A DNA stretch of 6,056 nt from Promethearchaeota archaeon CR_4 (lineage in GTDB: Archaea; Asgardarchaeota; Lokiarchaeia; Sigyniarchaeales; CR-4), in assembly GCA_001940655.1 (NCBI GenBank), contig MBAA01000127.1, positions 1-6,056 on the forward strand, in the 5' to 3' direction. Positions within the stretch are counted from its first letter, which is position 1. The number at the start of each line of letters is the position of its first letter. Positions 1-5,349 of this stretch are shown in pieces. A program made the translations under genes and the position numbers. The notes under the pieces are model-generated. The model worked only from the letters and a program-made list of their open reading frames with translations, was not told the origin of the DNA and ran no database searches.

Positions 1-1
1 T

Positions 2-964
2 GATCAACTCGTCTATGCATTACACATCCCCGGGACGGGGGCATTCGAGGCGCATGGCATCCCTAAGGGATGCACCGATGACACGCAAGAATTTCCTCCA
101 AACGACATCGATAGTCCGAAGGGATTGCGATCGCTCTTGCAAAAGAATAGTGAAAGAGGTGGCACCGCCGCTGTCCTCATCGAACCTCTCGGTCCGGAGA
201 GTGGTACGCGGCCTTCTACGAAAGATTTTAACAAACAAGTGCGCGAATTGTGCGATCAATTTGGCGCACTTCTGATCTTCGATGAAGTCGTGACAGGATT
301 TCGGGTGGGGCTCGGAGGTGCCCAAGGGTATTTCGGCATTAAACCAGACATCACCGTCTTGGGAAAAACCATCGCGGGCGGGTTCCCAATGGCAGGGGCA
401 GTCGGGGGGCGTACAGACATCATTTCACTCGCAGCTTCGGGGGTTGAAGGGACAAAGAAACGCGCTTATGTAGGTGGCACACTCTCGGCAAACCCACTCA
501 GTTGTGTAGCGGGATATTGGGCCATCAAGGAGATAGAACGGACAAACGCGTGTTTCAAGGCCGGAGCTGCAGGTGATCGCATAGCAAAAGGTATCCAAGA
601 ATCCATTGACAAATACAGTCTCCCCTATGTAGTCTACAACACGGGGTCGATTTGCCACCTCGAAACGAGCGGGGTTATGCTCTTGAATATCATGGATCCG
701 AACACCTTTAAGGAGCTTGGCCCGCGCAAGCAAATGATCGAAGAAATGGGGGCGGCCTTCGAGGCGATAGGAGGCATCATTACTATCGGTGGGAGTCGCA
801 TCTACACGAGTATGGTGGATACGAATGAAGTGATCGACAACGCCCTCACCGGGTTCGACAAGGTTTTCAGTATGTCAGAAGGTGCTAAGCAAGGTTCGAC
901 GCAAGTCGCTAAGAAAGCGGCCAAAAACAGCTCCAAGAAAAGCGCTAAGAAAAGTCTCAACTAA
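2..964 (+). CDS. Class III PLP-dependent aminotransferase, glutamate-1-semialdehyde aminomutase-like (5' partial)
   Basis: The reading frame is open to the left edge from base 2, so the true start lies outside the window. About 320 residues are visible; the family usually has about 430-450, so roughly 110-130 N-terminal residues are missing. Visible residues 90-101 hold the class III signature LLIFDEVVTGFR, whose Asp binds the PLP ring nitrogen. LGKTIAGGFP follows, with the Schiff-base Lys codon at 365-367, then the GTLSANP phosphate-binding stretch. The pattern GKTIAGGFPMAGAVGGR followed by GTLSANP is closest to HemL-type enzymes, which move the amino group of glutamate-1-semialdehyde in tetrapyrrole synthesis, but related archaeal enzymes with other substrates share it, so the substrate is not fixed. 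All visible catalytic residues are intact. The last ~25 residues form an unusual Lys/Ala/Ser tail. The TTG at 125 is internal: family-like sequence continues upstream of it (DQLVYALHIPGTGAFEAHG). A truncated second copy of part of this gene lies at 5138-5301. Confidence 0.9.
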   Translation, partial: DQLVYALHIPGTGAFEAHGIPKGCTDDTQEFPPNDIDSPKGLRSLLQKNSERGGTAAVLIEPLGPESGTRPSTKDFNKQVRELCDQFGALLIFDEVVTGFRVGLGGAQGYFGIKPDITVLGKTIAGGFPMAGAVGGRTDIISLAASGVEGTKKRAYVGGTLSANPLSCVAGYWAIKEIERTNACFKAGAAGDRIAKGIQESIDKYSLPYVVYNTGSICHLETSGVMLLNIMDPNTFKELGPRKQMIEEMGAAFEAIGGIITIGGSRIYTSMVDTNEVIDNALTGFDKVFSMSEGAKQGSTQVAKKAAKNSSKKSAKKSLN

Positions 965-973
965 TACTCTCAT

Positions 974-981
974 TATTTTTT
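974..981 (+). terminator. Possible T-tract terminator after the aminotransferase
   Basis: A run of six T (976-981) begins 11 bases after the stop codon, with no clear hairpin. Archaeal termination commonly uses such U-rich tracts. The run is short, so this is a weak call. Confidence 0.25.
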
Positions 982-1112
982 GGATTTTATACCAAGAAGT
1001 GTTCTAATAAGGATTCCAGAACTAATAAAGAGGATAAAGAAGAGTATAGCTCCCCGAATGGTTTAAAAGGCGCATTAGCGCTACTAAAACTGAGCATTTA
1101 AAGGCAATTTTT

Positions 1113-1262
1113 ATGAAAAAAGATCCAGCCAAACCTAAAAAAAACTCCAAAAAGGCAGCCGATGATGATGAAGAACTAGAGAAAGCGTTCCAAGCTTCGA
1201 CTCCAAAGGACAGGTGTTTTGCGCCCCAATCGAAACTCCGGGAACCATTAGAAAAGAAATAA
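1113..1262 (+). CDS. Small highly charged protein (49 aa), unknown function
   Basis: ATG at 1113 opens a 49-codon frame ending in TAA. A weak Shine-Dalgarno-like AAGG (1101-1104) lies 8 bases upstream. The product starts with a Lys-rich stretch (MKKDPAKPKKNSKK), then has an acidic cluster (DDDEELE, residues 17-23) and a basic C-terminus ending EPLEKK. It has one Cys (35), no membrane segment and no signal peptide, so it would be a soluble, probably flexible protein. The frame stays open upstream to 1050 but offers no other standard start codon. It follows the aminotransferase by 148 bases in the same direction. Its Lys-rich start resembles the composition of the aminotransferase tail, which could be shared function or only low complexity. 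I do not recognise a family. The T-rich tract right after its stop supports a real transcript end here. It could also be a chance ORF. Confidence 0.4.
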   Translation: MKKDPAKPKKNSKKAADDDEELEKAFQASTPKDRCFAPQSKLREPLEKK

Positions 1263-1266
1263 TTCA

Positions 1267-1286
1267 TTTTTTCTTTCTACTATTTT
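1267..1286 (+). terminator. T-rich tract, probable archaeal-type terminator
   Basis: Starting 5 bases after the stop of the small ORF there is T6, then C, T3 and, after a short gap, T4. The tract is pyrimidine-rich with no strong stem before it, as expected for an archaeal U-tract terminator. It would end transcription from the aminotransferase and small-ORF side. Confidence 0.45.
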
Positions 1287-1356
1287 ATTCACCTCTTGTT
1301 ACCTTTCACGTCTTAATTTTTGAAAATCTACAAATCGACAATATCTTATGGGTTGT

Positions 1357-1394
1357 GTTCGATTAGTTGGATTTATTATCTGTGAGAAACAAAT
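1357..1394 (+). repeat. 38-bp direct repeat, copy 1
   Basis: Bases 1357-1394 match 5300-5337 at 37 of 38 positions without gaps; the single difference is T at 1364 against G at 5307. Similarity stops abruptly on both sides. The shared part includes the TATA-like TTTATTAT and TGTGAGAAACAAAT. In this copy no substantial ORF follows within promoter distance, only a 17-codon frame from 1415. In copy 2 the same sequence lies directly upstream of the HxlR-type gene. Confidence 0.9.
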
Positions 1395-1605
1395 AAAGAG
1401 CGCATAAGTTTATTAATGAAGAGTACAAAGTGGAGAGTCGAAAAACCAATATGTCAAAAAAATTGTTAAATATTTGATTCAAACTCTCATTAAGTCACAA
1501 ATTTGGAAAATTTGGAGCAATTCGATTACCCCAGCAAGGTACAAGATCGCCGAGCACCTTTAACACCATAAAAAGGCGGAATTCACGTAAATTTCGGCGG
1601 GAGTG

Positions 1606-1616
1606 GATAATTATTA
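1606..1616 (+). promoter_or_regulatory. Possible TATA-like element before the operon
   Basis: The AT-rich GATAATTATTA lies about 20 bases before the ATG at 1631. That is slightly closer than expected for a leaderless archaeal transcript, so the element is tentative. CATAAAAAGG at 1567-1576 is an alternative that would give a short leader. A weak GTGA at 1621-1624 could help ribosome binding. Confidence 0.2.
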
Positions 1617-1630
1617 CAAAGTGAACACCT

Positions 1631-2209
1631 ATGTTTAAAACTAAATTAAAATCAAAATCCCCAACCCGCGGTGTAAAGTGGCACAATTTTACCTCGAAGA
1701 TCAGCATAATTGGGATCCTTGGGAGCGCGCTTGTAATCGCGGCGATTGTTGGGGCCTTCTTTTTAGACGAGCTTTTTGCGTTTTGGAAGTATGATGGGAA
1801 TGTCCCGGGTATCCTTGAAGGGGGCATTTACATCTTACCACTCAACTTGTTCCTCATGCGCACGAATGAGCTCGCCATTTCCTCTCCTGATGTCTACATT
1901 CTTCTCGGCATATATCTTCCCTTCTTGGTCGTGGGAATCCTTGGTCTCATTGGGTCACTGATGGGTCGCCGTGGGTTAATAACCTCTGCCGGATTCCTTG
2001 GCATGTGTGCAGTGCCTCTCTCGATATTTATCATAACTCGCCTACTTGCAATGTATGGTATCATTTCACCCGGTATGGAGTGGACAGGTCTCTTTGCCTA
2101 TAACCAGGCTCTGGGTACCGGTACTTTCACGATGGCGCTCTGGATCGGATTTTACCTGTGCGCGGCCGGGTCTTACCTGATCTTTTTCGGGCGACCGAGG
2201 AGTAAATAG
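1631..2209 (+). CDS. Four-helix integral membrane protein, unknown function
   Basis: The 192-residue product has a basic N-terminus (MFKTKLKSKSPTRGVKW) and four hydrophobic segments at about residues 24-46, 88-111, 115-137 and 164-186. Lys/Arg residues sit at the N-terminus, in the short loop between helices 2 and 3 (MGRRG), and at the C-terminus (GRPRSK). By the positive-inside rule both ends are cytoplasmic and two loops (about 47-87 and 138-163) face outside. There is no cleavable signal peptide and no catalytic motif. ATG 1631 has only a weak upstream GTGA, so it may be the first gene of a short-leader or leaderless message. The surface-protein gene starts 22 bases after its stop in the same direction behind a strong ribosome site, which supports co-transcription. 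It may be a partner or membrane scaffold for that protein; this is inference from position only. I do not recognise the family. Confidence 0.85.
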   Translation: MFKTKLKSKSPTRGVKWHNFTSKISIIGILGSALVIAAIVGAFFLDELFAFWKYDGNVPGILEGGIYILPLNLFLMRTNELAISSPDVYILLGIYLPFLVVGILGLIGSLMGRRGLITSAGFLGMCAVPLSIFIITRLLAMYGIISPGMEWTGLFAYNQALGTGTFTMALWIGFYLCAAGSYLIFFGRPRSK

Positions 2210-2215
2210 TAATGG

Positions 2216-2223
2216 AAAGGAGG
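2216..2223 (+). promoter_or_regulatory. Strong Shine-Dalgarno that fixes a GTG start
   Basis: AAAGGAGG lies 8 bases before GTG 2232. The nearby ATG at 2212 overlaps this site and is in another frame, so it cannot start the surface protein. The site is entirely in the 22-base gap after the four-helix gene. Confidence 0.85.
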
Positions 2224-2231
2224 CAATACAA

Positions 2232-4814
2232 GTGGAAAAGCGAACGCCTGCAAAACTCGCGATACTAGTGACTCTGGCAATCTGGACGACCTGTGTCCCG
2301 CTCTCCCTTCTCGCCATCCAGAGCACTTCAGGGGGCGGGAGTAATGTTGTAAACGCAAAATTTAATACATCTGGGTGTACGGGCCTTACCCTGTTAAACA
2401 CTCTCTCCGAGGACCACTATGCCGACGGGCGGGACGTGTGGTACAACTCCGGTACGCCCTCGCCACGCCCCGCCGTGCCCCTGACCCCGCCACTGGGAAC
2501 AGGGGAGGTCTTGGTGGTTCCCGCGCAGCAAGTTGCGGCGTTGCCTGGAAATAGTTATGGGGCATGGTGGACTACCACGTACGATTTTACGTCAAATGGC
2601 ACGACATATGATAGTCCTCTTCCTATCATGGCATCAGAATCGGGGGACTTCTTTGGCGACAACCACGACGAACTAGTCGTCATCTATTCAAATTGCACCG
2701 CAATCATGTACGCGGACCCTTACAACAATTCCCACCAGGTCTGGACGCACCAATTCACGGGCCGTCAGTATCTCCAGGGGATAAAAATGGTCAAGGGGGA
2801 TTTTGGCGGGAATGGGACCGACGAGCTGGTAGTTTTAATTATGTGGATTACGTTGACGGGTATGCCCTTTACTTTTTATGAGTATGCCCAATGGGAGGTG
2901 TATGACGTCAAGAACGATGCTAGGGTGAATATATGGCAACACAGTATGCAAAGGAATGTTATTTCGGGGGATGAGTATACCGGGGGAGGCAATATCGTGG
3001 CGGGAGACCTTGACGGGGACCAGCGGGACGAGCTCGTGGTGGAGTATGACTCGTGCAGATACATGTGGGTGTATGAGTATGACGAGGCCCAAGCAGGATA
3101 CACGTTATTGTCTGATTCGACTAACCCCGCAAATTTCTTAGGAGAGAATATATATGGAACTGAAATGGTGGCGGGAGACCTTGACGGGGATAGGAGGGAA
3201 GAGATTATTGCAATGCCCCAAAACCGCATGTATGAATCATCGTGCGCAATATTTGCCTGGTCCTTGCAATTCAACTTGCTCCAGCGAACCTCGCCCTCCA
3301 TACCAATACCGTACTGGTGGGCTAAATTCCTCGTTGTTGGGGATTTTACGGGGAGTGGCCTCGGGAATCTTGCAGTTTTAGGAGGATATGGAGGGCCTCA
3401 TGGAGACGAAGGGGGATACCTACTTGTCTTTGATGATAGTCCCCACAATGATGTGCCCATCCTGTACGTGCCGTTCGAATCCAACAATTACCTGACCAAG
3501 GCAGGATTAGCAGCCGCTGACGTGGATTGTGATGGATTGGACGAAATGTATGTCGTGGGTACAAATGGGTTGACCATTCTGGATGATGCAAGTAAAAATT
3601 TTACAATCCTTTACCAAAATGTAACCCTTGCGCAGAATTATGGTAATGAGATCCAGGCGGACTTAATGCCTGATTCGCAAATCGTGCCGGGGAATTATGA
3701 CGGGAGCGGGATAGTATTACAATATACGGGAGAACATTCCTCCTTTTCAACCCCCCCCGGGATCATGGTGGCCCTTGCTGCACCGCCCTACTATGCCGGT
3801 GTGGAAGCGAATAATGCGTTCGCCTTCACGCAGTACGGCATGTCTGCTAGCGAGAGTGCAAGCGAATCGTCCTCGGTAGGCACATCCAGTGGTTGGGGCA
3901 TGTCGGTTGAGGCGAAATTTGAGTTTGGCGGAGCTCTAGGGTGGCATGGCGGGTTTGGGGCCAAGTTCGGGTACGAGTGTGAGGAGGAGTTTGCCAGGAC
4001 GAATACGGTGACGAGATCCACGTCCTATGCAACAAAATATGCTATTGGCACGTCGGATAATGGAATTATTTTCCAAATCACCACTTTCGACCAGTATAAG
4101 TACGAGATAGTGGCGCACCCGAATGCCACGTGGATTGGAACCTACATGAATATCCAAATTCCACAACCCCCCCTTTTATACAAGACAACGGTTAACTATT
4201 TCAACCGGGCATTTCCCAATGCCCCCCAGATCGGCAGCGAAACCTTCACACACACCATAGGTCAACCATGGACGTATATAGACCCGGTACAGGTAAATGC
4301 AATTGCTCCTCACAGGTGGCAATCGGATACGCAGACTATCGGTCTTGGGGATGGAACGAATGCGGTTGAAATTGAGGTCGCGAACGAAAGCAGCACGGAG
4401 GTGTCCCGCTCTTGGATATCCAAATATTCCGTTGGGGCATCCGCTGAAGTAGGGTATGGGTTCTTTACAGTATCGATAGAAGGCCACTATTCGTGGGGAT
4501 CCTCAAGTGAGCGGAACTTTCAAACGACAGTCGGAGATGCCGTCACTTTTGAGGGTGTCGTGGGGGACATGAAAAATGCGAACGACTTTGCTAGGTTGAA
4601 CTTCACGTTTGCTTTGTTTGCTTATAATCTCCAGCGTGTCGGGGGCAATGTCTCTTATTTAGTCCTGAATTACTGTGTTGCTGGAGCAACGCCTTACGTG
4701 CCACTAATTCCTGCATATGTGTGGGCATCTGTCCTGCCAATAATGATATTTGGCGCTACTGCTGCGGTGCCAGTGCTGAGTGTGGTCGTATCCAAACGGA
4801 AAGGCAAACGTTAG
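2232..4814 (+). CDS. Membrane-anchored FG-GAP/VCBS beta-propeller surface protein with pore-former-like C-terminal region
   Basis: The 860-residue product has a signal peptide (hydrophobic about 8-30), a large extracellular part, and a C-terminal anchor (about 829-853) followed by KRKGKR, so the bulk faces outside. Seven FG-GAP/VCBS-type repeats begin near residues 138, 189, 258, 315, 370, 429 and 487, spaced 51-69 apart, as in a seven-bladed integrin-alpha-like propeller. Repeats 3, 4 and 6 carry Ca-binding-loop patterns such as GDLDGD and DVDCDG; repeats 5 and 7 are degenerate. Residues 535-605 and 715-775 are Ser/Gly-rich stretches with alternating polar and nonpolar residues, resembling hairpins of beta-pore-forming proteins; between them lies a beta-like region with ITTFDQYKYEIVAHP and THTIGQPW. 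About eleven N-X-S/T sequons suggest archaeal N-glycosylation. GTG 2232 is supported by a strong ribosome site. FG-GAP repeats are known in adhesins and other extracellular proteins; adhesion, ligand binding or membrane attack are all possible. The propeller is confident, the pore-like region is not. Confidence 0.92.
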   Translation: MEKRTPAKLAILVTLAIWTTCVPLSLLAIQSTSGGGSNVVNAKFNTSGCTGLTLLNTLSEDHYADGRDVWYNSGTPSPRPAVPLTPPLGTGEVLVVPAQQVAALPGNSYGAWWTTTYDFTSNGTTYDSPLPIMASESGDFFGDNHDELVVIYSNCTAIMYADPYNNSHQVWTHQFTGRQYLQGIKMVKGDFGGNGTDELVVLIMWITLTGMPFTFYEYAQWEVYDVKNDARVNIWQHSMQRNVISGDEYTGGGNIVAGDLDGDQRDELVVEYDSCRYMWVYEYDEAQAGYTLLSDSTNPANFLGENIYGTEMVAGDLDGDRREEIIAMPQNRMYESSCAIFAWSLQFNLLQRTSPSIPIPYWWAKFLVVGDFTGSGLGNLAVLGGYGGPHGDEGGYLLVFDDSPHNDVPILYVPFESNNYLTKAGLAAADVDCDGLDEMYVVGTNGLTILDDASKNFTILYQNVTLAQNYGNEIQADLMPDSQIVPGNYDGSGIVLQYTGEHSSFSTPPGIMVALAAPPYYAGVEANNAFAFTQYGMSASESASESSSVGTSSGWGMSVEAKFEFGGALGWHGGFGAKFGYECEEEFARTNTVTRSTSYATKYAIGTSDNGIIFQITTFDQYKYEIVAHPNATWIGTYMNIQIPQPPLLYKTTVNYFNRAFPNAPQIGSETFTHTIGQPWTYIDPVQVNAIAPHRWQSDTQTIGLGDGTNAVEIEVANESSTEVSRSWISKYSVGASAEVGYGFFTVSIEGHYSWGSSSERNFQTTVGDAVTFEGVVGDMKNANDFARLNFTFALFAYNLQRVGGNVSYLVLNYCVAGATPYVPLIPAYVWASVLPIMIFGATAAVPVLSVVVSKRKGKR
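2997..3190 (+). repeat. Identical 23-bp pair inside the propeller coding region
   Basis: Bases 2997-3019 and 3168-3190 are identical and encode the VAGDLDGD core of propeller repeats 3 and 4. The surrounding repeat sequence has diverged. This may be a recent internal duplication, gene conversion, or strong codon-level conservation of the calcium-binding loop. Confidence 0.85.
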
Positions 4815-4820
4815 GAGAAA

Positions 4821-4825
4821 AGGAG
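4821..4825 (+). promoter_or_regulatory. Shine-Dalgarno supporting a TTG start
   Basis: AGGAG lies 7 bases before TTG 4833, immediately after the surface-protein stop. It is the main evidence that a third gene of the operon begins here. Confidence 0.6.
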
Positions 4826-4832
4826 TCAGATA

Positions 4833-5088
4833 TTGAAGGAAGACCTACAAAGTCTCATTTTTTTCTTCAACCCGATTAAGGATAAATGTTGGCGTCTTCC
4901 GGAGGGGACTCTATCTCAAAGAGTGGGGCTGGATTGATAATGAGCTATGCTTGCCCATTCTCATTGTGGTGATCCTATTAATCGCGATTAAGAATGTCAT
5001 GACTATTTCCCTCCCTCCAATTTGTAGTGATAGGATCATACTGATCGATATTGCTAGGGATATTTCTGCCACCATAGGTCCCCAATAG
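4833..5088 (+). pseudogene. Small one-helix membrane protein gene, interrupted by a +1 frameshift
   Basis: TTG 4833 follows a good ribosome site and starts 18 bases after the surface-protein stop. As written, the frame ends after 34 codons (TGA 4935-4937). Removing one G from the G4 run at 4904-4907 joins it to the next frame and gives an 84-residue protein, ...CWRLPEGLYLKEWGWIDN..., ending at TAG 5086-5088. It has one hydrophobic segment, LCLPILIVVILLIAI (about 38-52). In the second frame there is no standard start upstream of this segment, so that part makes sense only as a continuation. The break may be a real mutation, an assembly or sequencing error, or, less likely, programmed frameshifting. 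The downstream part may also have been shortened by the rearrangement that starts at 5101. I do not recognise the family; position suggests a small partner of the preceding surface and membrane proteins. Confidence 0.5.
4858..4864 (+). terminator. T7 tract after the surface-protein gene
   Basis: A run of seven T lies 44 bases after the surface-protein stop and inside the putative third gene. It could attenuate or end the operon transcript if the third gene is dead. It could also simply encode the Phe-rich IFFF stretch. Confidence 0.2.
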
Positions 5089-5100
5089 ATGATTGGTCTT

Positions 5101-5137
5101 GCTAGTTTAGAGGTTGCTAGTTCAGAGGTTAGAGGTT
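5101..5137 (+). repeat. 15-bp tandem repeat, 2.5 copies, at a rearrangement boundary
   Basis: Unit 1 (5101-5115) is GCTAGTTTAGAGGTT, unit 2 (5116-5130) differs by one base (TTT to TTC), and a partial third unit, AGAGGTT, covers 5131-5137. The array ends exactly where similarity to the aminotransferase begins at 5138, so it marks the left breakpoint. Local slippage or repair synthesis could have produced it. Confidence 0.85.
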
Positions 5138-5301
5138 GATGACACCCAAGAATTTCCACCAAACGATATCGATAGTCCGAAAGGATTGCGTACGCTCTTA
5201 CAAAAGAACAGCGAAAAAGGTGGAACCGCCGCATTTCTCATTGAACCTCTTGATCCAGAGAGTGGCACACGGCCTTCTACGAAAGATTTTAACAAACAAG
5301 T
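5138..5301 (+). pseudogene. Fragment of a second aminotransferase copy, truncated at both ends
   Basis: This 164-base segment aligns without gaps to 77-240 of the aminotransferase gene at the window start, with 20 mismatches by hand count (about 88% identity). The encoded stretch runs from DDTQEFPPNDIDSPKG to STKDFNKQV in the same frame. Only four residues differ (S to T, R to K, V to F, G to D); the other changes are silent. The last 32 bases are identical. The fragment lacks the N-terminal domain, the FDEV motif and the catalytic Lys, so it cannot be an active enzyme. Its frame meets TGA at 5306-5308, just inside the adjoining 38-bp repeat. The mostly silent divergence means the copy was evolving as a functional gene, or in another genome, before it was broken. 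Confidence 0.9.
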
Positions 5302-5337
5302 TCGATGAGTTGGATTTATTATCTGTGAGAAACAAAT
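5300..5337 (+). repeat. 38-bp direct repeat, copy 2
   Basis: This segment matches 1357-1394 at 37 of 38 positions. It abuts the aminotransferase fragment with a shared GT at 5300-5301, which could belong to either side. In the upstream copy the two homologous sequences are 1.1 kb apart, so this junction is a deletion or recombination joint. Confidence 0.9.
5315..5322 (+). promoter_or_regulatory. TATA-like promoter element for the HxlR-type gene
   Basis: TTTATTAT is centred about 31 bases before ATG 5350. An archaeal start site about 25 bases downstream would give a nearly leaderless message. That fits the absence of any Shine-Dalgarno between here and the ATG. The element lies inside the 38-bp repeat, so the repeat carries this gene's probable core promoter. 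Confidence 0.4.
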
Positions 5338-5349
5338 TATTCTAATCCT

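Larger units (their letters stand above)
1263..1630. other. AT-rich region without a convincing gene
   Basis: This 368-base stretch separates the small ORF from the operon. It contains the T-rich terminator at its start and the first 38-bp repeat (1357-1394). A frame open from 1420 to 1563 without an ATG or GTG start encodes a plausible-looking stretch (IWKIWSNSITPARYKIAEHL) and might be a gene remnant, but it may equally be chance in AT-rich DNA. A 17-codon ATG frame starts at 1415. An 8-base direct repeat AAATTTGG occurs twice around 1499-1516. No RNA gene was recognised. Confidence 0.5.

Noticed and set aside
125..964. TTG at 125 as the start of the aminotransferase
   Set aside because: The frame is open to the window edge and encodes family-like sequence before 125, so the gene is simply cut by the left edge.
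1068..1082. GCGC-ATTA-GCGC inverted repeat upstream of the small ORF
   Set aside because: The stem is only four base pairs, too weak to call a terminator or operator.
1335..1346. 12-bp match (ACAATATCTTAT) to about 5698-5709 inside the HxlR-type gene
   Set aside because: It is short, AT-rich and not extended on either side, so chance is likely.
1420..1563. Open frame with a protein-like sequence before the operon
   Set aside because: It has no ATG or GTG start and no ribosome site; AT-rich DNA gives such frames by chance. It is kept only as a note on the intergenic region.
2876..3301. Minus-strand ORFs opposite the surface-protein gene
   Set aside because: They are shadows of the well-supported propeller gene, with no domains or ribosome sites.
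5114..5308. A 64-codon TTG-started ORF as a functional small gene
   Set aside because: It is a chimera of tandem-repeat sequence and an aminotransferase fragment, with no ribosome site and no catalytic motifs.
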